From NCBI RefSeq assembly GCF_014230355.1, contig NZ_JACLAX010000012.1, forward strand, positions 1 through 64,000: a stretch of DNA of 64,000 nucleotides, written 5' to 3'. Each line of letters starts with the position of its first letter. Within the stretch, counting starts at the first letter, position 1. The translations under genes were made by a program, and so were the position numbers. This stretch comes from Novosphingobium piscinae. Its GTDB lineage: Bacteria; Pseudomonadota; Alphaproteobacteria; Sphingomonadales; Sphingomonadaceae. Below are positions 8,613 to 17,772 of this stretch, in pieces. The notes under the pieces were generated by a model. That model worked only from the letters and a program-made list of their open reading frames with translations, made no database searches and was not told the DNA's origin.

Positions 8613-11045
8613 TCATTCCGGACGCATGGCCTGCGCCGCCAGGCTCTCGGCCTCGACCAGCAGATCGTCGTCGGCCGCCCCGCTCGGCAGGCTTTCGCGC
8701 CCGATCATGACCAGCACCGGCACGGCCAGCGGCGAGACGCGGTCAAGCCGGACATGGACCAGCTCGTCCGCCGCCCGGTCGAGCAGCCCGGCCAGGCGGC
8801 CCACATCGGTCAACCGGGTGCGGGCATCGGCCCAGGCCGCCTCGATCAGCATGTGGTCGGGCTCGTGCCGGCGCAGCACGTCGTAGATCAGGTCGGTCGA
8901 GAAGGTCACCTGCCGCCCGCTCTTGCGTTTCCCCGGCTGCTGCCGCTCGACCAGTCCGCCGATCACTGCCACTTCGCGGAAGGCGCGGCGCAGCAGGTGC
9001 GATTCCTGAACCCAGTCGAGAAACTCGTGGGTCAGGATGTCGGGCGAAAGCAGCGGCGCCGGATCCTCGATCGGCTTGAGCCCCCAGACCCCCAGGGCAT
9101 AGTCGTTGGCGACGAAGCCCAGCGGCGACAGGCCGCGCTCGGCCATCCGCCGGGTGATCAGCATGCCCAGCGACTGGTTCGCGTTCCACCCCTCGAAGGT
9201 ATAGATCACGCTGTAGTGGCGCTGGCCGTGGGGGAAGCTCTCGACCAGCAGCTCGCCCGGCCCGGGCAGGCGTGAGCGCCAGTCCTGCACCTCGAGCCAT
9301 TCGCGCACGTCGTCCGGAAACCGGCCCCAGCCGGCGCGGTCGACCAGCAGGCCGCGCACGCGCTCGGCCAGGTGGGTCGAGATCGGCAGCCGCGCGCCCA
9401 TGTAGCTGGGGATCGTCCCCGCGCGCTTGGCCGCCCGCACGGTCAGCTCAAGGTCGCGCAGCGTTTCGACCTCGAGATCCATCCCGGCAAAGCGGAAGGT
9501 GTCGCCGGGCGCCAGCGTCGCCCCGAACGATTCCTCGACCCGGCCGAGCGAGCGACCATTGCGGAAGCGCACCTCGAGCATCTCGGCATCGACGATGATC
9601 CCCGCGTTGAGCCGGTGCCGCGCGGCATGTTCGGGATGAGTCAGCCGCCAGGTGCCGGCGCGGTCGCGCACGATCCGGCGGAAGCGGTCATAGGCCCGCA
9701 GGGCATAGCCGCCGGTCGCGACGAACTGCAGCACCCGCTCCCAGCCCGCGGCATCCAGCCAGGCATAGGCGGCACTGGCCTGCACCTCGGCGAGCAGCGC
9801 GGCTTCGTCGAACGGCCCCTGGCAGGCGCAGGCCATCACGTGCTGGGCCAGCACGTCGAGCGCGCCGGGGCGGAAGGCCTCGCCATCGCGCTGGCCTGCG
9901 GCCACCGCCTCGAGCGCGGCGGTCGCCTCGAGGAACTCGAAGCGGTTGCCCGGCACCAGCAGCGCCTCGCTCGGCGCGTCGAGCCGATGGTTGGCGCGGC
10001 CGATGCGCTGCAGCAGGCGCGACGAGCCCTTCGGCGCGCCCATCTGCACCACCAGATCGATGTCGCCCCAGTCCACCCCCAGATCGAGGCTGGCGGTGCA
10101 GACCAGCGCGCGCAGCTCGCCGCGGGCCATCGCCGCCTCGACCTTGCGGCGCGCCTCCTTGGACAGCGAGCCGTGGTGGATCCCGATCGGCAGCTTGTCG
10201 TCGTTGGCGTCCCACAGCAGCTGGAAGATGTATTCGGCCAGGAAGCGCGTGTTGGTGAAGACCAGCGTGGTCCGGTGCGCGCGGATCTGCTGGTAGAGCT
10301 GCGGCACGGCCCAGGTGGCGGCGTGGCCGCCCCATGGCACCCGCTCCTCTTGCGGCAGCAGGATCTCGAGCCGGGGCGGTGCGCCAGGCTCGCCCTCGAC
10401 CAGGGTGACTGCCCCGGCCTCCCCGCCCGGCGCAAGCCAGCGGCGGAAATCGTCCGGTTCGGCCACCGTCGCCGAGAGCGCCACGCGCTGCAGCCCCGGC
10501 GCCCAGCTCTGCAGGCGTGCCAGTGCCAGCGAGAGCAGATCGCCCCGCTTGCCCGCGGCGAAGGCATGGACCTCGTCGATCACCACCCGCTGCAACGTGG
10601 CGAACAGCGCCGGGGCCTCGGGATAGCTGAGCAGCAGCGAGAGCGATTCGGGCGTGGTCAGGAGGACGTGCGGCGGGCGCGCCCGCTGCCGTGCCTTGCG
10701 GTCGCTCGGGGTGTCGCCGCTGCGCGTCTCGACCCGCAGCGGCAGGTCGAGCGCCTCGACCGGGGCGAGCAGGTTGCGCTGCACGTCGTGGGCCAGCGCC
10801 TTGAGCGGCGAAACATAGAGCGTGTGCAGCCCCTCAGGCAGCGCGCCGCCGCGCAGGACCGACGGCGCAAAGGCGGCGAGGGTGGGGAGGAAGCCGGCGA
10901 GCGTCTTGCCGGCGCCGGTCTCGGCCACCAGCAGCGCGTGCTGGCCGGCCTCGGCCGCCGCGAGCATGGCCAGCTGGTGCCGCCGCACGCGCCAGCCACG
11001 CCCGGCGAACCAAGCGGCAAGTTCGGGAGGAAGCGCGGCGGCCAT
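8613..11045 (-). CDS. Ligase-associated DEXH-box DNA helicase (Lhr family)
   Basis: Superfamily 2 helicase of the Lhr group, about 810 residues, matching the family known as ligase-associated DNA damage response DEXH helicase. Visible motifs: Walker A AETGAGKTLAGF near residue 45, motif II VVIDEVHAFA, motif III ALSATV, and in the second RecA domain VFTNTRF, HHGSLSKEARR, CTASLDLGVDWGDIDLV and QRIGRANHR. The C-terminal half carries the Lhr winged-helix/beta-barrel region. In many bacteria this helicase is encoded beside an exonuclease, an ATP-dependent ligase and the PdeM phosphoesterase; here only PdeM is in the window, 35 kb away. It is the last gene of the mipZ string, 75 bases after the mutase gene. 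Confidence 0.88.
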   Translation of the reverse strand: MAAALPPELAAWFAGRGWRVRRHQLAMLAAAEAGQHALLVAETGAGKTLAGFLPTLAAFAPSVLRGGALPEGLHTLYVSPLKALAHDVQRNLLAPVEALDLPLRVETRSGDTPSDRKARQRARPPHVLLTTPESLSLLLSYPEAPALFATLQRVVIDEVHAFAAGKRGDLLSLALARLQSWAPGLQRVALSATVAEPDDFRRWLAPGGEAGAVTLVEGEPGAPPRLEILLPQEERVPWGGHAATWAVPQLYQQIRAHRTTLVFTNTRFLAEYIFQLLWDANDDKLPIGIHHGSLSKEARRKVEAAMARGELRALVCTASLDLGVDWGDIDLVVQMGAPKGSSRLLQRIGRANHRLDAPSEALLVPGNRFEFLEATAALEAVAAGQRDGEAFRPGALDVLAQHVMACACQGPFDEAALLAEVQASAAYAWLDAAGWERVLQFVATGGYALRAYDRFRRIVRDRAGTWRLTHPEHAARHRLNAGIIVDAEMLEVRFRNGRSLGRVEESFGATLAPGDTFRFAGMDLEVETLRDLELTVRAAKRAGTIPSYMGARLPISTHLAERVRGLLVDRAGWGRFPDDVREWLEVQDWRSRLPGPGELLVESFPHGQRHYSVIYTFEGWNANQSLGMLITRRMAERGLSPLGFVANDYALGVWGLKPIEDPAPLLSPDILTHEFLDWVQESHLLRRAFREVAVIGGLVERQQPGKRKSGRQVTFSTDLIYDVLRRHEPDHMLIEAAWADARTRLTDVGRLAGLLDRAADELVHVRLDRVSPLAVPVLVMIGRESLPSGAADDDLLVEAESLAAQAMRPE

Positions 11046-11120
11046 GGGCCGGGTATCGGGCCCAAACCGCCCCGGCGCAACCGGCCGTGGGGGCGGGCCA
11101 GGGGTGCGGTTGCGGCCCGG

Positions 11121-12518
11121 TCAGTCCGCTGCGGGGCGCACGACCCCCGCGCCGGCCAGCGCCGCGTCGAGCGCGGCCAGGACCCGTGCCAGCCCCGCCG
11201 CATCGCGCGCCTCGGCCCGCGCCGTCAGCATGTCCTGCGTGTTCGAGGCGCGCAGCAGCCACCAGCCGTCGGCGGTCTCGACCCGCACCCCGTCCAGCGC
11301 GACCACCTTCGCCCCGGCCGCGGCGAGCTGCTCGTGCACCGCCGCGATCACCGCCTGCTTGCGCGCCGGATCGACCGCGAAGCGCAGTTCGGGGGTGGTC
11401 GCCAACGTGGGCATGGCGCCGCGCAGCGCGGTGACCGAGCGCCCGAGCCGGACCGTCGCCCCGATCAGCCGCACCGCGGCATAAAGCGCATCATCGAAGC
11501 CGAAGTAGCGGTCGGCGAAGAACAGGTGCCCGGTCATCTCGCCGCCCAGCGGCGCGCCGGTTTGCTTCATTCTGGACTTGATCAGGCTGTGCCCGGTCCG
11601 CCACATCTCGGCCCTGCCGCCCAGGGCCGCCACATGGTCGAACAGCGCGGCCGAAGCCTTCACGTCGGCGATCACCGCGGCCCCCGGCTGCGCACGCAGC
11701 AGGTCCTCGGCAAAGATCATCAGCAGCTGGTCGCCCCAGATCACCCGCCCGGTCGCATCGATCGCGCCAAGCCGGTCGCCGTCGCCGTCGAAAGCCACTC
11801 CGAAGTCGAGCTGCTTGGCCGCGACAAGCGCCTGCAGGTCGCGCAGGTTGGCCGGGTCCGTGGGATCGGGGTGGTGATGCGGGAAAGTGCCATCGACCGG
11901 GGTGAACAGCAGGTGGTGGGTGCCGGGCAGGCGGGCGACCAGCGCCTCGACTGCGGGCCCGGCGGCGCCATTGCCGGTGTCCCAGCCAAGGCGCAGCCCG
12001 TCGAGCGCAGCGGGCGCGATCCCGTCGAGCTCGGCGGCCAGCCGCCCGACATAGCCGTTCAGCACCTCGCGTGTCTCGATCCGGCCGATCCCGTCGCACC
12101 AGTCGCCGGCCGCGGCGATGGCGCCGAGCCGCTGGAGCGCCTCGCCGAAGACCGGATGTCCTTCCAGCACCAGCTTGAAGCCGTTGTGATTGGCGGGATT
12201 GTGGCTGCCGGTTACCTGGATGCCGCCCTGCACATCCTCCATTGAGGCCTCGGCAAAGTAGAGCATCGGCGTGGGCCCCAGCCCGATCCGCACCACGTCC
12301 ACCCCGCTGGCGGTCAGCCCCTCGACCAGAGCGTGCTCGAGTACCGGCGAGCTGAGCCGACCGTCATAGCCGACTGCCACCCGGCTGCCGCCGGCGCGGC
12401 GCACCAGCGTGGCGAAGCTGCGGCCGATCGCGCGGGCATCGTCGGGCCCCAGCGTCTCCCCGAAAACCCCGCGGATATCATATTCGCGCAGGATCGCCGG
12501 CGGCAGGGGGTGCGGCAT
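11121..12518 (-). CDS. Phosphomannomutase/phosphoglucomutase
   Basis: Interconverts hexose 6- and 1-phosphates for nucleotide-sugar and envelope polysaccharide synthesis. The 465 residues have the alpha-D-phosphohexomutase plan: the phosphoserine loop TGSHNPANHNGFK near residue 105, the metal-binding loop FDGDGDRLG near 245, the sugar-binding GEMTGH near 330 and the phosphate-binding RASNTQ near 425. The combination GEMSGH/RASNT-like loops matches the bifunctional AlgC type rather than phosphoglucosamine mutase. The gene starts two bases after the J-protein stop, so translation is probably coupled. The start REYDIRGVFG is the classical N-terminus. Confidence 0.93.
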   Translation of the reverse strand: MPHPLPPAILREYDIRGVFGETLGPDDARAIGRSFATLVRRAGGSRVAVGYDGRLSSPVLEHALVEGLTASGVDVVRIGLGPTPMLYFAEASMEDVQGGIQVTGSHNPANHNGFKLVLEGHPVFGEALQRLGAIAAAGDWCDGIGRIETREVLNGYVGRLAAELDGIAPAALDGLRLGWDTGNGAAGPAVEALVARLPGTHHLLFTPVDGTFPHHHPDPTDPANLRDLQALVAAKQLDFGVAFDGDGDRLGAIDATGRVIWGDQLLMIFAEDLLRAQPGAAVIADVKASAALFDHVAALGGRAEMWRTGHSLIKSRMKQTGAPLGGEMTGHLFFADRYFGFDDALYAAVRLIGATVRLGRSVTALRGAMPTLATTPELRFAVDPARKQAVIAAVHEQLAAAGAKVVALDGVRVETADGWWLLRASNTQDMLTARAEARDAAGLARVLAALDAALAGAGVVRPAAD

Positions 12519-12520
12519 GG

Positions 12521-12835
12521 CTAGTCCAGCGAGTCGCGCAGCTGGCCCAGCAGCAGGTCGCGCGCGGCATTGGCTTCGTGCACCTGATCACTGGTCCCGC
12601 CGCGATCGGGATGGACCTGGGCGACCAGCCGCTTGTGCGCCTCGATGATCTCGCCGCGCCCGGCGCGGGACGAGACCCCCAGCAGCTGGCGCGCAGCGGT
12701 GGCCCGGACCGTCTCGTCGTCTGCACGGTTCTTGCCCCAGCCCGGTTCCCATCCCGCCAGCTGCCACGGCCAGCGGCCGGTCAGCGCCTTGCACAGCGCG
12801 CAGGCCAGCACGAGCCAGAGCAGCAGGCGGGCCAT
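12521..12835 (-). CDS. Membrane-anchored J-domain protein, Tim14/TimB-like
   Basis: A 104-residue protein with one N-terminal membrane segment (LLLWLVLACALCKAL, residues 4-18) and a C-terminal J domain containing the HPD motif (AQVHPDRGG, near residue 75) that stimulates Hsp70 ATPase. The layout, the segment RQLLGVSSRAGRGEIIEAHKRL and the short C-terminus resemble mitochondrial Tim14/Pam18 and its alphaproteobacterial relative TimB, not full DnaJ, which has Gly/Phe and zinc regions missing here. The natural partner is DnaK, which is not in the window. It sits between mipZ (seven bases) and the mutase (two bases). Confidence 0.82.
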   Translation of the reverse strand: MARLLLWLVLACALCKALTGRWPWQLAGWEPGWGKNRADDETVRATAARQLLGVSSRAGRGEIIEAHKRLVAQVHPDRGGTSDQVHEANAARDLLLGQLRDSLD

Positions 12836-12842
12836 GCGGCCC

Positions 12843-13670
12843 TCAGACCTCGGCGGGGGTGCGCTGCACCGCGCCCTCGGCCCGCACGGGCTGCGGCAGG
12901 TTGAGCCCGGCGACGAGCTGGCGCAGTTCCTGCCGCGCGACGAGGTGGCTGGTGCCGAGCTCGCCGAGGTGGCCCTTGTCGAGCAGAGTCAGCCCCGAGG
13001 GGAACAGCTCGCGGTAGATCACGCGCTCGGACAGGCCCTGGGCGACGCGGAAGCCGACGCGCTTGGACAATTCGGCCAGCGCATTGTCGAGCCGGCGCAT
13101 GTTGCGCGCCTCGACGTGCTGGGTGCGGTTGCGCACCACCACCCAGTCCATCTCGCGGCGCTGCTCGCGGATCGTGGCCATCGCGCGCTTCTTGCGCGTT
13201 TCCCAGATCAGCTCGGCATAGAACGAGAGGCGGCGGACCTTGAAGGTCTCGGCATCGACCTGGCCGATCAGGTCGAAGTCGACGAACGAATCGTTGAGCG
13301 GGGTGACCAGCGTGTCGGCCTCGGTGGCGGCATGGCGCGCCAGCGGGTCGTCGCGGCCGGGCGTGTCGAAGATCAGGTAGTCGACTCCGGAGCTGAGCTC
13401 GGCAACCAGCGCGTCAAGCTCCTCGGCAGTGGTGCCGTTGAACACCGCGAACTGCACGGTTGGCAGCGCGATCTCGCGCCGCTTCATCGTCTCGGCGCGG
13501 TTTTCCAGATAGCGGTGGAAGGTGCGCTGGCGCGGATCGAGGTCGATCGCGGCGACCCGGTGGCCCTGGTAGGCGAGGGCGATCGCGATATGGACCGCCG
13601 TGGTCGACTTGCCGGTGCCGCCCTTTTCGTTGGCGAAGACGATGCGGTGCGGGGGGAGGGGGGCAGACAC
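12843..13670 (-). CDS. mipZ: MipZ-type ParA ATPase, division-site regulator
   Basis: MipZ forms a gradient from the cell poles and inhibits FtsZ, placing the division plane in alphaproteobacteria. The deviant Walker A motif ANEKGGTGKSTTAVHIA appears about 13 residues after the start, then DLDPRQRTFHRYLENR and the Walker B-like YLIFDTPGRDDPL, and later the MipZ-specific RNRTQHVEARNMRRL. No ATG exists near the domain start; I use the GTG at 13670 (VSAPLPPHRIVFANEKGG), giving 275 residues, the family length. Further upstream the frame is open but is antisense to panC. It heads the mipZ-J protein-mutase-helicase string, divergent from panC. Confidence 0.92.
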   Translation of the reverse strand: MSAPLPPHRIVFANEKGGTGKSTTAVHIAIALAYQGHRVAAIDLDPRQRTFHRYLENRAETMKRREIALPTVQFAVFNGTTAEELDALVAELSSGVDYLIFDTPGRDDPLARHAATEADTLVTPLNDSFVDFDLIGQVDAETFKVRRLSFYAELIWETRKKRAMATIREQRREMDWVVVRNRTQHVEARNMRRLDNALAELSKRVGFRVAQGLSERVIYRELFPSGLTLLDKGHLGELGTSHLVARQELRQLVAGLNLPQPVRAEGAVQRTPAEV

Positions 13671-13784
13671 GGGAATGGCTTGGCCTTTGCAGCGGGGTTT
13701 GAACGATGCCGCGGCCGGCGCTAGGGCGGGCTCGGCCGATCGGCGGCTCCAGTCCCGCCGGGTGTATCGCAAGGGGCTTGTGCC

Positions 13785-14633
13785 ATGCAAACCGTCAATC
13801 GCATTGATCCACTGCGAGATGCTGTCGGCGCCTTGCGCCGTGAGGGACCGCTCGCCCTGGTGCCGACCATGGGCGCCCTGCATGAGGGCCATCTGACCCT
13901 GGTGCGCGAGGCCCGGCGCCGGGCTGCGCATGTCGCCGTGTCGATCTTCGTCAATCCCCGCCAGTTCGGCGCGGGCGAGGATCTCGCCGCCTATCCGCGC
14001 CGGCTGGCCGAGGACAGCGCCCTGCTCGCGGCCGAGGGCGTGGCGCTGCTCTGGGCGCCGACCGCCGAGGTGATGTATCCCGCCGGCTATGCCACCAATA
14101 TCGCCGTCACCGGGGTCAGCGACGGGCTGTGCGGCGCGGCCCGGCCAGGACACTTCGACGGGGTGGCCACGGTCGTGTGCAAGCTGTTCAACCAGGTCCG
14201 CCCCGATCTGGCCTTGTTCGGCGAGAAGGACTGGCAGCAGCTGGCGGTGATCCGGCGCATGGCGCGCGATCTCGATCTGGTGCGGCCCCATGTTGATCGC
14301 ATCATCGGCGTGCCGACCGTGCGCGAGGCCGACGGGCTCGCGATGAGCTCGCGCAATGCCTATCTCACTCCGGCCGAACGCGCCGCCGCCGCCGCCCTGC
14401 CGCGCGCGATGCAGGCGGCGATCGCGCGGATCGCGGCAGGCACGCCGGTCGATGCCGCCCTGGCCGAGCTGGTCGCCGCGCTGCACGCCGGCGGGTTCGC
14501 CGCGGTCGACTATGCCGCGCTGTGCGATGCCGGAACCCTGGCGCCGCTGGCCGAACGCGGAACCGGCCCGGCGCGGCTGCTGGTGGCCGCGCGGATCGGC
14601 CGGGCCCGTCTGATCGACAACATGGCGGCCTGA
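13785..14633 (+). CDS. panC: Pantothenate synthetase
   Basis: Condenses pantoate and beta-alanine with ATP, the last step of pantothenate (vitamin B5/CoA) synthesis in the cytoplasm. The 282 residues carry the nucleotidyltransferase HxGH motif in MGALHEGHLTLV (near residue 27), the pantoate-site VNPRQFGAGEDLAAYPR, GEKDWQQLAVIRRM and the KMSKS-equivalent MSSRNAYL near residue 188. Length and motifs are complete. It lies divergent from mipZ (114 bases between starts) and is not accompanied by panB or panD here. Confidence 0.96.
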   Translation: MQTVNRIDPLRDAVGALRREGPLALVPTMGALHEGHLTLVREARRRAAHVAVSIFVNPRQFGAGEDLAAYPRRLAEDSALLAAEGVALLWAPTAEVMYPAGYATNIAVTGVSDGLCGAARPGHFDGVATVVCKLFNQVRPDLALFGEKDWQQLAVIRRMARDLDLVRPHVDRIIGVPTVREADGLAMSSRNAYLTPAERAAAAALPRAMQAAIARIAAGTPVDAALAELVAALHAGGFAAVDYAALCDAGTLAPLAERGTGPARLLVAARIGRARLIDNMAA

Positions 14634-14747
14634 TCACGGCGGCTTGCACAAGACCATTTGTCTGTCACGATTTGCGGAGTACTGTCGCGGCGGGAAGAAT
14701 TCGGGCCGGGGGAATGACGGCGGTCCGATCAACTGAAGGGGCAGATC

Positions 14748-15515
14748 ATGAAACACTTCGCAACCACTGTGGCGGCGCTGGCGCTGCTGGCGACGCCCGG
14801 TCTGGCGGCGGCCGCCGACAAGGGCTCGTCGGGGCGCCAGGCCCAGGCCAAGGGCACCCAGGAGATCCCCAAGTGCACCAAGCGGCTGGGCACGATCGCG
14901 ATCGTCGAGCCCGACAACCAGTGGTGGCGCGAACTCAACCTCGGCAGCCCCGAGGCGATCCTCAAGGTCTTCGTCCAGCAGTCTGGCTGTTTCGGCCTGG
15001 TCAACCGCGGCCGCGCCATGCAGAGCCGCGCGATGGAGCGCGCCATGGCCGACGCGGGCGAGCTGCAGGCCGGCTCGAACCTTGGCAAGGGCCAGGTCAA
15101 GGCGGCCGACTACTATCTCGAGCCCGACATCGTCTCGAGCAACAAGAACTCGGGCGGCAACCGCATCGGCGGCCTGCTCGGCGGGCTCGGCGGGGGCCTG
15201 TTCGGCGCAGTGGCCGGGGGCATCAACATCAAGAAGAGCGAGGCCAACGTCACGCTCTCGATCGTCAATGCCCGCACCACCGAGGAGGAGGCGCTGACCG
15301 AGGGCTATGCCCGCAAGTCGGACCTGAGCTTCGGGGCCGGGGGTGGCGGCCTGTTCGGCGGCGGGGTCTTCGCCGCGGCCGGGGGCGGTGGCTATCAGGA
15401 CACGGCGATCGGCCAGGTCATCGTGCTGGCCTACCTCGACGCCTATACCAAGCTGGTCACCCAGCTCGGCGGCCTGCCCGAGAACGCGGCCCAGGCCGCA
15501 CCCAAGGCCAAGTAG
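14748..15515 (+). CDS. CsgG/HfaB-like exported protein
   Basis: A 255-residue exported protein beginning MKHFATTVAALALLATPGLAAAAD, a clear signal peptide without a lipobox. The body resembles the CsgG curli-secretion family fold: KRLGTIAIVEPDN near the start, a segment FGLVNRGRAMQSRAMERAM, and a Gly-rich middle (GGLLGGLGGGLFGAVAGG) followed by VTLSIVNARTTEEEALTEG. CsgG members form outer-membrane secretion channels; the lack of a lipobox Cys and of curli subunits nearby means I cannot assign that role. The ribosome site AAGGGG lies eight bases upstream. It is followed by a perfect hairpin terminator. Confidence 0.7.
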   Translation: MKHFATTVAALALLATPGLAAAADKGSSGRQAQAKGTQEIPKCTKRLGTIAIVEPDNQWWRELNLGSPEAILKVFVQQSGCFGLVNRGRAMQSRAMERAMADAGELQAGSNLGKGQVKAADYYLEPDIVSSNKNSGGNRIGGLLGGLGGGLFGAVAGGINIKKSEANVTLSIVNARTTEEEALTEGYARKSDLSFGAGGGGLFGGGVFAAAGGGGYQDTAIGQVIVLAYLDAYTKLVTQLGGLPENAAQAAPKAK

Positions 15516-15544
15516 CCCCAGGCCAGGACAATCAGCCATGCACA

Positions 15545-15573
15545 AGGCCCCCGGTGCGCACCGGGGGCCTTTC
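15545..15573. terminator. Long palindromic terminator between CsgG-like gene and peptide transporter
   Basis: AGGCCCCCGGTGC at 15545-15557 is followed immediately by its exact reverse complement (to 15570), then TTC. The plus strand ends GCCTTTC and the minus strand GCCTTG, so it best serves the plus-strand gene but lies between two convergent genes and could work for both. Confidence 0.75.
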
Positions 15574-15606
15574 TGGTGCCGGACGCCGGCTCGAAGCCGG
15601 GCGCGC

Positions 15607-17190
15607 TCAGGCGGCCGCGGCGCGATCCTCCAGCGTGTCGAGGTGCATCCAGCGCCGCACGATCCGCGACAACAGCAGCACGACCACGGCCACCCCGATC
15701 GTGATCCAGCCGATCTGGCTGTAGATCGCCAGGGTCAGTTCCTTGCTCATTTCGCCGCCCTCGCCACCGGTCGCCTCGCCGATCTTGCCAGCCACGAAGT
15801 TGCCCACCGCGGTCATGTAGAACCAGGCCCCCATGATGAAGCTGCCGAGATGCAGCGGCGCCAGCCGGGTCATCGCCGAGAGTCCGACCGGAGACAGGCA
15901 CAGTTCGCCGGTGGTCTGCAGCAGATAGATCAGGAAGACGAAGATCACCGGGGTCAGTGCGGCCGCGCCCACGCTGTTGGCGCCCCAGACGAAGACCAGG
16001 AACGACAGACCGACCTGCACCAGGGCAAGGCCGAACTTGGCCGGGGCCGAGGGTTCCAGTCCCCTGCGTCCGAGCCAGGTCCACAGCCCCGCGAAGACCG
16101 GGCCGAGCAGCACGATGTAGATCGGGTTGATCGACTGGAACAGGCTGGTCGGCACCCCCGCGCGATCGACGAAGCGGTCGGTATAGAGGCTGAGGCTGCC
16201 GCCGGCCTGCTCGAACAGGCCCCAGAACACCGGATTCAGCGCGACGAGGAACAGGATCGCGAAGATGCGCTCGCGCGGCTCCTTGGGCAGCTTGAAGGCT
16301 TCGAACAGGGTATAGCCGAGCATCCCCAGCCCCGAGACGATGAGCAGCGACTGGATCACGTCCTGATACTGCACCAGCCCCCAGATCACCGCGACCGCGG
16401 CTATGCCGATGGCATAGAGCGTCCATTCGGTGCGCGCCGCGAGCGGCACCGGGGGCTCGCCCTTGCCGGCCAGGGCCGGGCGGCCGACGATAAAGATCAG
16501 CAGTCCCAGCACCATGCCGATCCCGGCCAGACCGAAGCCCCAGGCCCAGCCGATCGTCTCGCCGAGATAGCCGACCAGGATCGTCCCCAGCGCCGCGCCG
16601 ACGTTCACCCCCATGTAGAAGATGGTGTAGGCCGCGTCGCGGCGGGTGTCGGTCATGCGGTAAAGCTGGCCGACGATCACCGAGATGTTGGCCTTGAGGA
16701 AGCCGGAGCCGACGCAGATCAGCGCCAGTGCCAGCCAGAAGACGTTGATCGCCGGGTCAGCCTGCTTGATCGCCGGGTCGGTCACCCCGTGCAGGCCCTC
16801 GACCGCCATGAACAGGTGGCCCAGCGCCAGCAGCAGCCCGCCGTAGATCACCGCCTTGCGCTGCCCGAGGTAGCGATCGGCGATCGCGCCGCCGAGCACC
16901 GGGGTAATGTAGACCAGGCTGGTATAGGCGCCGTAGATCAGGTTGGCCTTGCCATCGCCGAACAGCCAGAACTTCGTCAGGTAGAGCACCAGCAGCGCGC
17001 GCATGCCGTAGTAGGAGAAGCGCTCCCACATCTCGGCATAGAACAGGACGAACAGGCCGCGGGGATGGCCCACCACCTCCTCGCTCTTGCGCGCGGCGAT
17101 CAGCCCGCCGACGATCAGGAACGCGAACAGGGCCAGCGCGGCGATCGCGCCGATCCAGTCTCCTTCGTTCCAGCTCGCAACATCCTTCAT
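15607..17190 (-). CDS. Proton-dependent oligopeptide transporter (POT/PTR family)
   Basis: Inner-membrane di-/tripeptide:proton symporter of the major facilitator superfamily. The start ATG at 17190 follows GAGAGG. The 527-residue product begins MKDVASWNEGDWIGA and shows 12 or more hydrophobic segments; the family signature ERFSYYGMRALLVLYLT occurs near residue 55 and a second conserved stretch FYMGVNVGAALGTILVGYL near 190. Length is typical of bacterial POT proteins. It is divergent from a YtrA-type GntR gene 229 bases away, a plausible local regulator, although GntR/POT control is inferred only from position. Confidence 0.9.
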   Translation of the reverse strand: MKDVASWNEGDWIGAIAALALFAFLIVGGLIAARKSEEVVGHPRGLFVLFYAEMWERFSYYGMRALLVLYLTKFWLFGDGKANLIYGAYTSLVYITPVLGGAIADRYLGQRKAVIYGGLLLALGHLFMAVEGLHGVTDPAIKQADPAINVFWLALALICVGSGFLKANISVIVGQLYRMTDTRRDAAYTIFYMGVNVGAALGTILVGYLGETIGWAWGFGLAGIGMVLGLLIFIVGRPALAGKGEPPVPLAARTEWTLYAIGIAAVAVIWGLVQYQDVIQSLLIVSGLGMLGYTLFEAFKLPKEPRERIFAILFLVALNPVFWGLFEQAGGSLSLYTDRFVDRAGVPTSLFQSINPIYIVLLGPVFAGLWTWLGRRGLEPSAPAKFGLALVQVGLSFLVFVWGANSVGAAALTPVIFVFLIYLLQTTGELCLSPVGLSAMTRLAPLHLGSFIMGAWFYMTAVGNFVAGKIGEATGGEGGEMSKELTLAIYSQIGWITIGVAVVVLLLSRIVRRWMHLDTLEDRAAAA

Positions 17191-17418
17191 GCACAACCTC
17201 TCTGATGGCTTGTCCGTGCTGCCGCCCGCGCCGGACGCCGGGTCCGGGGGCAGCCTGCTCGGGGACAGGCGGCGGACCCTATCGTGGAAACACGGGCAGG
17301 AAAGCGAAAACTTGTTTCACCTGATCCTTTTTGCCCGATCGTTTTGCCCGGCTGCCGTACCCCCGCCACTCTCAGCCAAGGCCTTGCGTGCCCCGCTGTA
17401 TTATGTCACTGCGGCACC

Positions 17419-17772
17419 ATGAGCCCCAGTGTCCGTCCGATCTATCTCAAGCTGCGCGATCAGATCGCGATGGGCATCATCGACGGCACCTATCCCGAGG
17501 GGAGCCTGCTGCCGTCCGTTCGGGCCTTCGCCGCGGCCCAGGGCGCCAACCCGTTGACCGTGGCCAAGGCCTACCAGCAGTTCCAGCTCGACGGTCTCGT
17601 CGAGGTGCTGCGCGGGGTCGGCATGGTGGTCGTGGCCGGTGCCGCGGCGCGGCTGCGCGCGCTCGAGCGGACCGCTTTCCTCGAGCAGGAATGGCCAGCG
17701 ATCCAGGCGCGGATCGATCTGCTCGGGATCCGGCCGACCGAGCTCTGGACCGACCAGTCCCTGACGTCCTGA
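17419..17772 (+). CDS. GntR-family regulator, YtrA-like
   Basis: A short (117 residues) GntR regulator. The winged HTH fills residues 1-72 ([49 protein letters not shown], then [12 protein letters not shown]). The remaining 45 residues are a small helical tail ([25 protein letters not shown]), as in the YtrA subfamily whose C-terminus only mediates dimerisation. The ATG at 17419 begins at the usual position; upstream in-frame codons belong to the promoter region of the divergent peptide transporter. No ligand domain is present. I could not find a clear palindromic operator between the two genes. Confidence 0.85.
   Translation: MSPSVRPIYLKLRDQIAMGIIDGTYPEGSLLPSVRAFAAAQGANPLTVAKAYQQFQLDGLVEVLRGVGMVVVAGAAARLRALERTAFLEQEWPAIQARIDLLGIRPTELWTDQSLTS

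Noticed and set aside
9372-12245. Open frame of more than 900 codons antisense to the helicase and mutase
   Set aside because: Same reason: no domain, and both minus-strand genes carry intact catalytic motifs.
12843-14486. MipZ reading frame extended to 547 residues
   Set aside because: The upstream part is antisense to panC; the ParA domain begins right after the GTG at 13670.
17191-17418. GntR operator in the transporter/GntR gap
   Set aside because: I looked for a palindrome around TATTATGTCAC (17399-17409) but the two halves do not match well enough.
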